Positions 17,941 to 25,091 of a stretch of 64,000 nt of DNA are shown piece by piece. Positions within the stretch are counted from its first letter, which is position 1, and each line of letters begins with the position of its first letter. Source of the stretch: Leptolyngbya sp. O-77. Its GTDB lineage: Bacteria > Cyanobacteriota > Cyanobacteriia > Elainellales > Elainellaceae. The notes beneath the pieces were generated by a model. It saw only the letters and a list, made by a program, of their open reading frames with translations. It ran no database searches and was not told where the DNA came from. The translations under genes were made by a program, and so were the position numbers. The DNA lies in the NCBI RefSeq assembly GCF_001548395.1, contig NZ_AP017367.1:5059001-5123000 (forward strand), in the 5' to 3' direction.

Positions 17941-19344
17941 TTATATTGTGCTGAATAATTCCAGTCGATGAGAAATTGCAACACTTCGGATTAGATTATG
18001 TTGACCTACTAGCTGTTCATCCTCTTCATCAATGCCTCCATCTTCAACAAGGTAACGATCTCGCAAAGCCTGCATAGAGTTCCTTTGCCTTTGCCTGTCG
18101 TAACCCCTGTACTCAAGGTGGGTCAACCACCAGTTTTCCTGCACTTCACAGCGATAAATTGATGATGCACAAAGCAATAAATAAGCATCCGGAACATCAC
18201 GCTTAAGGCGCTCAAGTGTTCTCTCAACTCGTTCTCTAACCAAGTTCCGCAAAGTTCTTGTGTAGGAATCAAGATTCCATCGATCATCAACACCAGTTGT
18301 AGCACCTGATTGACGGGCTAAATCTAAATCTCTTTTAACATTTTCAATGTAAAGTCCATTATCTTTCCAATATGCTTCAACCCTGCTGTTATATTTCTGT
18401 TTGATTTCTCCTGCAATAACCCTTAAAGCAAGAGGATGACCATCATAAACTTGTCCAATTACCCTTAATGGACTGTCAGCTACTTCTAGTCGATCATCTA
18501 AATCAACTTTTTTGAATAACTTAATCTGTTCTTCAGCGTCTAATCCCTTTAAAAGCTTACAGAGCCAATAATTCTTATATCGATCAAACTCTGCCGTATC
18601 AAATTGAGTCGGCAGATCCTGAGATGTGAGGATAAAGCGGCTAGAGAAATTGGGTTCAGCAAGTAACTGAATGAAAAAGTTTGCCCACTCCGGATCAGCA
18701 AAACCACCCCATCCCTCATCTACATTACCTGTTAGCAGACACTCTAAAGAATCCATTAAAATAAGATGTTTATTCTCGCATAGCCTCTTTATAAGTCTAC
18801 GGCGTAGCTGTTGAGGGTGGCGTTGATCTGGAGCAACGAACTCTCCCCAACGCTGAAGCCACTGGAAAGAAACGCTAACAAAGTCTGAAGATTTTTCCTG
18901 ATTTTCAAAGTTTTCCCGATCCTCTATCCATACTCCTCGTAATTTCTCGACAAGCTTTTCAGCCAAGGCTGTTTTTCCGATACCTGTAAGACCAACAAGT
19001 AAAAGTACTCGATGAGAACTGTGAATTTTTTGACTTAGCTCATCGATGATAGGCTCTCGACCAACCCAATCCTCATCGTAGACGGAGAAATTAATGTAAG
19101 AAGTCTTGGTCTGGATAGGGTTCGTATCAATAAGTTTTTGCCAATCCTCAATACCGATCGCTTTACAGATGTTAATGAATGTGTCCTGCTGTATTGGTTG
19201 CCCTGCCCAAAACCTTTTTAGAGTTGATTCTGACGTGTAAGCCAAACCATACCAAGCTTCTTCTGTTTTCTTCCAGCCTTTTCTTCGTCGAATTTGATCC
19301 ACATAAGTTAGCCCTGCTTGAGTTGCCCTAATCGTCGTTGCCAT
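17941..19344 (-). CDS. NB-ARC (STAND) ATPase with an N-terminal HTH-like domain
   Basis: The 467-residue protein has an N-terminal domain (residues 1-75, GLTYVDQIRRRKGWKK, TLKRFWAGQPI) resembling that found in front of many cyanobacterial STAND ATPases, followed by an NB-ARC core. P-loop GLTGIGKT is at 118-125, Walker B LILMDSLECL near 194-203, and GHPLAL near 302-307. A winged-helix region follows (FSSIYRCEVQENWW-like), and the protein ends without sensor repeats, which are supplied by the next gene. STAND NTPases often work in immunity by switching on after ligand binding. That role is not shown here. Confidence 0.85.
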   Translation of the reverse strand: MATTIRATQAGLTYVDQIRRRKGWKKTEEAWYGLAYTSESTLKRFWAGQPIQQDTFINICKAIGIEDWQKLIDTNPIQTKTSYINFSVYDEDWVGREPIIDELSQKIHSSHRVLLLVGLTGIGKTALAEKLVEKLRGVWIEDRENFENQEKSSDFVSVSFQWLQRWGEFVAPDQRHPQQLRRRLIKRLCENKHLILMDSLECLLTGNVDEGWGGFADPEWANFFIQLLAEPNFSSRFILTSQDLPTQFDTAEFDRYKNYWLCKLLKGLDAEEQIKLFKKVDLDDRLEVADSPLRVIGQVYDGHPLALRVIAGEIKQKYNSRVEAYWKDNGLYIENVKRDLDLARQSGATTGVDDRWNLDSYTRTLRNLVRERVERTLERLKRDVPDAYLLLCASSIYRCEVQENWWLTHLEYRGYDRQRQRNSMQALRDRYLVEDGGIDEEDEQLVGQHNLIRSVAISHRLELFSTI

Positions 19345-19492
19345 TGCGATGTATCACATTTTTAGTGTTTTCAGGTTCAATTTTGGCTCAGTTCCAGGTT
19401 AGATGTCATCTGCTCTCTTTATTGGGCTAATCCTAAGCCTTGTAAGGGTTTTGGGAGGTTGATGATGAAATTGTCGAGATCAAACAGAAATC

Positions 19493-19702
19493 ATGCAACC
19501 TCAACAAACAACTACCGTGAGCCAAGCTACACCTCCTATTGCACCAATCAATCCTGAAACAGTTATGGAACATGGTGAGTCACCCACTGCAATCATTTTA
19601 GCTGTCACAATTCTTATTACGACCCTTATGGGTTCCGTGACCAACCTTGTTCAAGTCATGATTCGGGGCATTACTCAACACTCAAAGTCTACTGTGAGGT
19701 AA
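19493..19702 (+). CDS. Small single-helix membrane protein (69 aa)
   Basis: The ATG at 19493 opens a frame with an N-terminal Gln/Thr/Pro-rich part and one membrane helix (TAIILAVTILITTLMGSV), ending in a basic tail. No family was recognised. It is the only gene of the array that reads rightward, and it ends 12 bases before an intrinsic terminator. It sits in the same long cassette as the NB-ARC operon, upstream of that operon. Confidence 0.6.
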   Translation: MQPQQTTTVSQATPPIAPINPETVMEHGESPTAIILAVTILITTLMGSVTNLVQVMIRGITQHSKSTVR

Positions 19703-19713
19703 AACTTGACTGG

Positions 19714-19758
19714 CAACCGAGCTTCTTGATTACTGAGGCTCGGTTGTTCTTTTTATTT
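19714..19758 (+). terminator. Intrinsic terminator after the 69-aa gene
   Basis: CAACCGAGC (19714-19722) pairs perfectly with GCTCGGTTG (19738-19746), and a T run (TTCTTTTTATTT) follows. It terminates the rightward small gene before attC c. Confidence 0.85.
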
Positions 19759-19805
19759 AACTGAGTCCGCCAAGTAGGGTATGCCCGTAGCCCTAAAACG
19801 AAGCC

Positions 19806-19890
19806 AGCTAACGGTGAAGCTCAACGGCGGTCGGTTGCTCTCGGTCTTGCTCAGAGTCTCTGTTCCGTCCGTTGCAGCGAGGTGTTAGCC
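19806..19890 (-). other. attC-like recombination site c
   Basis: This 85-bp imperfect palindrome begins AGCTAAC and ends GTTAGCC, with arms GGTGAAGCTCAACGG and CGCTGCAACGG (reverse) offset by one unpaired base. It is nearly identical to sites d and g, which suggests recent cassette duplication. Confidence 0.85.
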
Positions 19891-20117
19891 TTCGCGATCG
19901 CCCTTCATCTCCCAACACCAAAACCTCTCGGCGATCGCCCCCCGACACCTCTCGGAACCTCAAACGGCTGACCCAAGCCTATCGCTGCTCAACGTTGGCA
20001 TCTTACCCGAACGCTGTTGGGAGTGTTCGGGTTGACCGAGTTCTTGAAGAACTGCACCTTCGCAATTGGGGGCGAATCGCCCACCCACCCGAAAGCTAAC
20101 TGAACCAGAGCGCTGAG
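19891..20117. repeat. Gene-poor cassette, repeat copy 1
   Basis: This roughly 230-base unit lies between attC c and attC d and is highly similar to the next one (20203-20465) and to 23382-23647. It has HIP1-rich sequence at its left end and a conserved rightward frame in its right half (NLKRLTQAYRCSTLASYP, then a stop at 20097-20099). No start codon with a ribosome binding site was seen. It may be a relic of a rightward gene or an ORF-less cassette. Confidence 0.6.
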
Positions 20118-20202
20118 GGCTAACGGTGAAGCTCAACGGCGGTCAGTGGCTCTTGGTCTCAACCAGCATCTCTGTTCCGTCCGTTGCAGCGAGGTGTTAG
20201 CC
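20118..20202 (-). other. attC-like recombination site d
   Basis: This 85-bp site starts GGCTAAC and ends GTTAGCC. It differs only slightly from sites c and g and shares their one-base arm offset. Confidence 0.85.
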
Positions 20203-20465
20203 TTCGCGATCGCCCTTCATCTCCCAACACCAACACCTCTGGGCGATCGCCCGTCTCTCTCAGCACCGACACCTCTTGGCGATCGCCCCCCGATACCTCT
20301 CGGAACCTCAAACGGCTGACCCAAGCCTATCACCGCTCAACGTTGGCATCTTACCCGAACGCTGTTGGGAGTGTTCGGGTTGACCGAGTTCTTGAAGAAC
20401 TGCACCTTCGCAATTGGGGGCGAATCGCCCACCCACCCGAAAGCTAACTGAACCAGAGCGCTGAG
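20203..20465. repeat. Gene-poor cassette, repeat copy 2
   Basis: This is a near-duplicate of 19891-20117 with about 36 extra bases of HIP1-containing sequence near its left end. The right half, including the GCGCTGAGGGCTAAC junction, is almost identical. It ends at attC e. Confidence 0.6.
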
Positions 20466-20552
20466 GGCTAACGTTCCCAACCAGCGGCGGCAGATAACCT
20501 CGAACTCAGCACCAGCGGCTTTCGTCCGTCCGCTGCGTTGGGGTTGTTATGG
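20466..20552 (-). other. attC-like recombination site e
   Basis: This 87-bp site starts GGCTAAC and ends GTTATGG. Arms CCCAACCAGCGGCGG and CCCAACGCAGCGGACGG (reverse) pair with an extrahelical G. It separates the RNase III-like cassette from the duplicated gene-poor cassettes. Confidence 0.8.
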
Positions 20553-20601
20553 GGCGACAACTACCTGAAATAGTTGTGTCAAAATCAAAGCCTTCATGGA
20601 A

Positions 20602-21054
20602 CTAAATTAGTGGACTAAACCACTTCACCACTAGTTTTTTAATGATTTCGTATCCCCCATCTTTGTAAATTGCTGCAACAATTGCCTCAAATGTCTCTGC
20701 TAAGGCTAAAGACTGTTCTTGCACCCCGATACTTCGTTCTCCAATGCCAACAATCGGAGTTATCTCCATTGCTCGAAGCATTGCACTCAAGTTCTCTTCA
20801 TTCTCTAACTTCTCTTTCTTCTGAGTGATGCTACCGCGAGTCGTGTAACCTTGGTGAATCAACAACTCCGTCAAAATTGCTTTAAGAACGGCATCTCCAA
20901 GGGTGCGAAAAACTTCTTGGTCTTCGCATAGATTTCCTTTTTGCCTTTGCTCCTGAGCCGCAGCCTTGCGTGTGAGGGCTTGAACGAGTAACTCTTGGTC
21001 TAAAAAGATATATCCCAAACGGATTTCAATAGCTCTGATTTCTTCAGGAGTCAT
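20602..21054 (-). CDS. Single-domain RNase III-like protein
   Basis: This 150-residue protein is an RNase III domain alone, with no dsRNA-binding domain. The N-terminal helix (LGYIFLDQELLVQALTRK) and signature region DQEVFRTLGDAVL match RNase III. The first catalytic Glu and the Asp are kept (E47, D54), but the second signature reads LAETFEAIVAAIY, so the usual Asp is Glu (E120) while E123 remains. Activity could be retained or altered. Full-length RNase III is about 230 residues; this is nearer mini-RNase III. It sits alone between attC e and attC f. Confidence 0.8.
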   Translation of the reverse strand: MTPEEIRAIEIRLGYIFLDQELLVQALTRKAAAQEQRQKGNLCEDQEVFRTLGDAVLKAILTELLIHQGYTTRGSITQKKEKLENEENLSAMLRAMEITPIVGIGERSIGVQEQSLALAETFEAIVAAIYKDGGYEIIKKLVVKWFSPLI

Positions 21055-21149
21055 CGTGTTAACTCTTAGCGATCACCCAACTTGAGGTTGCCCAACTTTG
21101 AACTCTCACAGATAAGCTCACAGCACCGTCCTAACCAAAAGATAAAGCC

Positions 21150-21235
21150 GCATAACGGTGAAGTTGTGCGGCGGCAGACAAGCTTGAACACTCACCGATA
21201 ACCTTTGTTCCATCCGCACCAACGCGGTGTTAGGC
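21150..21235 (-). other. attC-like recombination site f
   Basis: This 86-bp site starts GCATAAC and ends GTTAGGC, the canonical GTTRRRY. Arms GAAGTTGTGCGG and GCGTTGGTGCGG (reverse) again have one extra base. It separates the RNase III-like cassette from the restriction-modification cassette. Confidence 0.85.
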
Positions 21236-21266
21236 AGCATTTACTGACAACTCATACAAACAATGT

Positions 21267-22154
21267 TTAGCTGTCATCAGCAATATCTTCATGAGTTGAA
21301 ACAGGTAAAGATTGTCCAAGAGACAACAAAGTGCTTTGTGGTAATCTTTCTTCGATTTGTCTCAAAATCACCTCCAATTCCACTCTCGGACTCGTTTGTA
21401 AACCAAGGCATTGTGCAATTCCATTAGCATCTGTACTCCAACGCTGTGCAAGTTGAAGACGATAACCTGAAGCTTCGGTCAACAATTCATAAGAATGAAA
21501 ATGCATAGGGTTCCCAAGTCGGGCATCCTGAATATGGTCAAATGAAAACTCCCTCTGCATATATTCAATAAGACAATCTTGAGCTACTAGAACAAGATGT
21601 TTACTGAGATGTTCAAAGGTATGAATTTTATGATGAAGTTGCATCAAGATAGTTTTTGCCGTCATTTTCCAATTCATGCCAAAACCTTTTCCTGATTTAA
21701 CCTCTGAATCTTTAACTTCAACACCATGATTTTGTAGAAAACGTTGCCGTTCGGGCCATACTGTTCCAGTAGTATCAAGAGTTTGCAATTCAATGCCGAC
21801 AAAATCAATAACTTTACCAGAGCGTACAGAAGCAAGACAATAATCTATGCTACCTCCAGGAACTGAAATCTCAGGCACGATTCTAAGTTCATTACCAGGC
21901 TCATGAAGTGTTAGCAAATGAATGCAGTCTGTAAAAATTTGGCTTCGCTCAAGAAGACGAAATGGGCAAATGATAATATTACGAACCTCTTTACCATAAG
22001 CTACTGTGCATGTTCCAATGGTGATGTCAGGCTCACTTTTTCGGTTTTTAAGGCATTTACGAGTTAGGAAGGGGCAGTTCTGACTGGAAGCAATATCACC
22101 CCAAGACATAGGATGATTTGTAGAATTTCCATACAATTCAGCAACTTTAGTCAT
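21267..22154 (-). CDS. NotI-family type II restriction endonuclease
   Basis: This 295-residue protein matches the NotI family by its Cys-rich N-terminus (SSQNCPFLTRKCLKNRK, IGTCTVAYG, IIICPFRLLER) and the putative catalytic core (GGSIDYCLA, VIDFVGIELQTLDTTG with acidic residues). It starts inside the last codons of the methyltransferase (8-base overlap), so the two form a coupled operon. The target sequence is unknown; NotI itself cuts GCGGCCGC. It is part of a mobile integron cassette. Confidence 0.85.
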   Translation of the reverse strand: MTKVAELYGNSTNHPMSWGDIASSQNCPFLTRKCLKNRKSEPDITIGTCTVAYGKEVRNIIICPFRLLERSQIFTDCIHLLTLHEPGNELRIVPEISVPGGSIDYCLASVRSGKVIDFVGIELQTLDTTGTVWPERQRFLQNHGVEVKDSEVKSGKGFGMNWKMTAKTILMQLHHKIHTFEHLSKHLVLVAQDCLIEYMQREFSFDHIQDARLGNPMHFHSYELLTEASGYRLQLAQRWSTDANGIAQCLGLQTSPRVELEVILRQIEERLPQSTLLSLGQSLPVSTHEDIADDS

Positions 22155-23217
22155 TGGTTAACCCACACCTTTCATAAGCAATATTAATATAATCACCAGA
22201 AATATCTATTCCAATCGATTTTCGTTGTAAATGATATGCAACTAAGCTTGTTGTACCTGTTCCCATAAATGGATCTAGTACAATGCCAGATTTAGGACAG
22301 GTAGCAAGAATCGGAATCTTACATAAATCTTCAGGATAAGGAGCAAAGTGAGATTTTCGCCTTTGCGTATCCTCAGGTAAGATGTCCCAAACATCACTCG
22401 GTTTACTACCATTTGGATGGTATTTAAGAAAATAAAAACCCTTTTCAGCGAGTTCACGGGCACGCCCAGAAACTTTTTCTGAATCTGAATGTGTTGTTCG
22501 TTGCTGACCACGAATAATCATCCGAAAATCAGATGTTTTACCTGCTCTTACCTCTTCTAAAACTTCATCAAGAGCTTTGAGCGCATTTATTCGTTCAGAA
22601 TCATTAAGTGCTGTGGATAATTCAATTTGCCGCCGATAACGTACACCAGAAACACCTGTAGCAGAAACTACAGAGCCATTAACAACTTTAGATTGCCTTG
22701 GCTTGGTGCGAATTGCATCGACATCATAGAAATAACGAGCTGTCTTAACAAAGTGAAAGAAAGGTTCATATACGTTTCGGAGTTTATCTTTTGCATTGTC
22801 AGGTGCGCCCTTGACTTTATTCCAGACAACACTGTTACGAATAATCCAACCTTGCTGATCAGTCATCTGAAGTGCAATCCGCCAAGGTATACCAATCAAA
22901 GATTTATTCTGATAGGTATCACCGATATTGAGCCAAAAAGAACCGCTAGGCTTGAGAATTCTTTTTACCTCAACGAAGATTAAAAGTAATTTGGTAATGT
23001 AATCCTCCCAGTTCTCCTCTAGCCCAATCCCTCCATTTGCATAGGCTCTATGCCCCCAATATGGTGGGGAAGTTATTATACAGTCGATGCAATCATCGGG
23101 AAATAGTTGTAAAAGCTTATATGTGTCGGCTTCTAAGAACAAAGGCATAAGGTCTGGTGAAGTGAAATAATCCTTAACCTTACCCATATTTTTTAGAAGT
23201 CTACTTTCCACAACCAT
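22147..23217 (-). CDS. DNA (cytosine-N4/adenine-N6) methyltransferase
   Basis: This 356-residue protein is a beta-class amino-methyltransferase: the catalytic TSPPYW (residues 49-54) comes before the SAM-binding motif DPFMGTGTT near 315-323. TSPPYW favours N4-cytosine methylation, which is inference. An in-frame ATG at 23187 could be the start. It precedes and overlaps the NotI-like endonuclease, so it is the protective half of a type II restriction-modification system. Confidence 0.9.
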   Translation of the reverse strand: MVVESRLLKNMGKVKDYFTSPDLMPLFLEADTYKLLQLFPDDCIDCIITSPPYWGHRAYANGGIGLEENWEDYITKLLLIFVEVKRILKPSGSFWLNIGDTYQNKSLIGIPWRIALQMTDQQGWIIRNSVVWNKVKGAPDNAKDKLRNVYEPFFHFVKTARYFYDVDAIRTKPRQSKVVNGSVVSATGVSGVRYRRQIELSTALNDSERINALKALDEVLEEVRAGKTSDFRMIIRGQQRTTHSDSEKVSGRARELAEKGFYFLKYHPNGSKPSDVWDILPEDTQRRKSHFAPYPEDLCKIPILATCPKSGIVLDPFMGTGTTSLVAYHLQRKSIGIDISGDYINIAYERCGLTND

Positions 23218-23296
23218 TGAGCTACCTAACTGTTACATCTCATAACTTTACTGGAATTTGAGGAAGTTATAGCTATGGAGGGGTTGCTTGGTGGCT

Positions 23297-23381
23297 GCCT
23301 AACGGTGAAGCTCAACGGCGGTCAGTGGCTCTCGGTTTCAGCCAGGATCTCTGTTCCGTCCGTTGCAGCGAGGTGTTAGCC
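23297..23381 (-). other. attC-like recombination site g
   Basis: This 85-bp site starts GCCTAAC and ends GTTAGCC, nearly identical to sites c and d. It is the attC site nearest to the integrase relic. Confidence 0.85.
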
Positions 23382-23647
23382 TTCGCGATCGCCCTTCATC
23401 TCCCAACACCAACACCTCTGGGCGATCGCCCCTTATCTCCCAGCACCCGCACCTTTCGGCGATCGCCCCCCGGATACCTTTTGGAACCTCGAACTGCTGA
23501 CCCAAATCTACCGCGACTTAAAGTTTGCAACTTACTCGAAAGTGTTTGGGAGTGTTCGATTTGACCCAGATCTCGAAGAACCGAGCCTCTGCAAGTGGGG
23601 GGCGAATCGCCTACCCACCGACAAGCTGACAGAACCAGAACGCTGAG
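23382..23647. repeat. Gene-poor cassette, repeat copy 3 (first after the attI-like region)
   Basis: This is related to 19891-20117 and 20203-20465 and has the same HIP1-rich left part. The rightward frame in its right half reads NLELLTQIYRDLKFATYS onward to a stop at 23646, longer than in the other two because of one extra G in a run. No start site was found. It lies next to the presumed attI. Confidence 0.6.
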
Positions 23648-23900
23648 GGCTAACTAGTAATTAGACTGATCGCGTCTGCCTATCTACCCCGCAGAGGGCA
23701 ATTAGGCTGAAATCCGTCTGTCTAAGATCCCAAATTGGGGAGATAGGCTGATTCAGATCTGTCTAAGATCCCAAATTGGGTAGATAGGCAGGCAATAATC
23801 TGCATAATACCCCTGATTCTGGGAATTAGGCAGACAGCTTCAGTAAAGCTTCATATAAAAAGAACAAATGTATCGTGGTAGCTTTCTATACAGATGTTCT
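23648..23900. promoter_or_regulatory. attI-like junction and leader with repeats
   Basis: The junction GGCTAAC (23648-23654) is the same as at the other cassette boundaries, but the sequence to its right is not an attC palindrome, as expected where cassettes meet attI. Further right, two 31-bp direct repeats (23718-23748 and 23759-23789, one mismatch) contain CCCAAATTGGG, and GCCTATCTACCC (23678-23689) is the inverse of GGGTAGATAGGC (23778-23789). Such repeats could be integrase-binding or promoter sites. That is inference. Confidence 0.55.
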
Positions 23901-23911
23901 GCTGAAGAAGA

Positions 23912-24097
23912 TTGGGTTTTGTGGAAGCACGTCCTAAAAAGCTACTGGATCAGGTGCGGGATACGCTGCGATTCAAACACTACTCTTACCGCACGGTGCA
24001 GGAGCTATTGGGGCACAAGGATGTGAAGACGATGATGATTTGTACCCATGTGCCGAATCGGGGTGGGCGAGGGGTGCGGAGTCCGCTGGATGGATGA
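23912..24097 (+). pseudogene. intI: Relic of an integron integrase (intI), internally deleted
   Basis: A 61-codon frame joins an IntI-like N-terminus (KKLLDQVRDTLRFKHYSYRT) directly to an IntI-like C-terminus (VQELLGHKDVKTMMICTHV, then NRGGRGVRSPLDG). About 270 residues, including the integrase-specific domain and most catalytic residues, are missing. The Tyr nucleophile expected in MIYTHV is Cys here (MICTHV). It is oriented away from the cassette array, the usual divergent intI position, and cannot be active. Confidence 0.8.
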
Positions 24098-24200
24098 ACT
24101 GGATGGATGAGCTAGAAAAAGATTTTGGGCTGTAGATTTTGGATTTTGGATTTCAGCGATTTCTCACCAAAGTCCAAAACCCAAAATCGGCTAGCTTATC

Positions 24201-24473
24201 TTACCTGTTGCGCTGCAAATAGCGCAGCACGTCGCCTGCGTCGGGCTGGATGAGGATGCCATTTTCTGCAATGGGGACGGATCGGCTCCACTCAAAGCGT
24301 TCGGCATAGCGGAGCAAGTGAAGGCGATCGACCTCCTGCTGCGTGTCGGCGGGGGAGCCGACGAGGTAGAGGCGCAGGCGGCGGCGACGCGGCAACTCAC
24401 AGGTGAGCGGGGGCAGCGAGAACTGGGTCGCCTCCGAGCGTGGGGACGACCAGGTGTATTGGATTGTCAGCAT
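24201..24473 (-). CDS. Small hypothetical protein with a paralogue at 41.2 kb
   Basis: This 90-residue protein begins MLTIQYTWSSPRSEATQFSL and has a Cys (TCELPRRRRLR) and a Leu/Arg-rich centre. Its N-terminal 34 residues are nearly identical to the protein at 41200. Function unknown. The ATG at 24473 has a GGAGG ribosome binding site (24483-24487) inside a hairpin of the leader. Promoter and leader are shared with the paralogue. Confidence 0.8.
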   Translation of the reverse strand: MLTIQYTWSSPRSEATQFSLPPLTCELPRRRRLRLYLVGSPADTQQEVDRLHLLRYAERFEWSRSVPIAENGILIQPDAGDVLRYLQRNR

Positions 24474-24717
24474 TTGGGGTTTCCTCCAGGAAACGAGTGG
24501 GGTAGGAAACCCCGAAATGTTGGCCGCCCACGGACGTGAAGCGCTGATGACAGGGCGGCCTACAATGGACGCAGCCCTGAGACAGGCATCGGCTGTCGAG
24601 GGGTCAGGCGTTGGTGGGTGCGGGAACACCTGCCAGCGCCGCAAGTGACTAAACGACCAAAATTTCGGGGGAAAGGTAAGCCGCGCTGACTTGGGGTCAT
24701 TCACAGCTTGATGGACG
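24474..24717 (-). promoter_or_regulatory. Structured 5' leader with a hairpin at the ribosome binding site
   Basis: Between the promoter and the ATG there are conserved elements, also found at 40963-41199: a short GACAG/CTGTC stem, a GGCCGCC/GGCGGCC stem, and a last 9-bp stem GGGGTTTCC/GGAAACCCC (24505-24513 with 24476-24484) that overlaps the GGAGG site. Stems are kept while loop sequences differ. This suggests translation control by RNA structure. Confidence 0.65.
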
Positions 24718-24746
24718 ATTGTACTGGATGCGATCGCCCCCGTCAA
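24718..24746 (-). promoter_or_regulatory. Sigma70-type promoter of the small paralogous gene
   Basis: On the minus strand TTGACG (24741-24746) is followed after exactly 17 bases by TACAAT (24718-24723). The same arrangement (TTGCGC, 17 bases, TACAAT) lies before the paralogue. Transcription would give a leader of about 240 bases. Confidence 0.7.
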
Positions 24747-24772
24747 TTGCCCTGTGCCAGCAGCAGCAACTC

Positions 24773-24904
24773 TCAGGATGGTGGCTCAGTTGATACTGGG
24801 CGAGTGGTGCTGGGCGAGATGTGTAGCTCCAGACCGTGCAGCATAAAGGTGAGCAGATGCTCCCAACTGTCGAAATACAGGCAGACCACTCGTAGCGGGT
24901 TCAT
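24773..24904 (-). CDS. Possible 43-aa protein
   Basis: A short minus-strand frame starts ATG 24904 (MNPLRVVCLYFDSWEHLLTF) and ends at TGA 24773-24775. The N-terminal half looks protein-like (hydrophobic/aromatic, MLHGLELHIS), but there is no clear ribosome binding site. No family was recognised. Confidence 0.35.
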   Translation of the reverse strand: MNPLRVVCLYFDSWEHLLTFMLHGLELHISPSTTRPVSTEPPS

Positions 24905-25091
24905 GCCCGCAAATCATCAAACAAGGTCTTACAAGGTCTTAAGTCCCTCGACTGCCTAAATATTTTCCCCCTCCAGCTACCTAGCTGCACCACCGTCATC
25001 CCGTCGTGCTACTCTTTCAGAGTCTGCTGCACTTGCAGTGGAGCAAAAATTGGGTTAAACCTGGTATTGCGTCGGCTAGAACGCTTCAGAC

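Noticed and set aside
19872..20099. Rightward frame in a gene-poor cassette as a gene
   Set aside because: It starts inside attC with TTG and no ribosome binding site; kept as a repeat/relic.
23718..23789. Paired 31-bp repeats looking like a CRISPR
   Set aside because: Only two copies, spacer of 10 bases, no Cas genes; they fit an attI-like or binding-site region.
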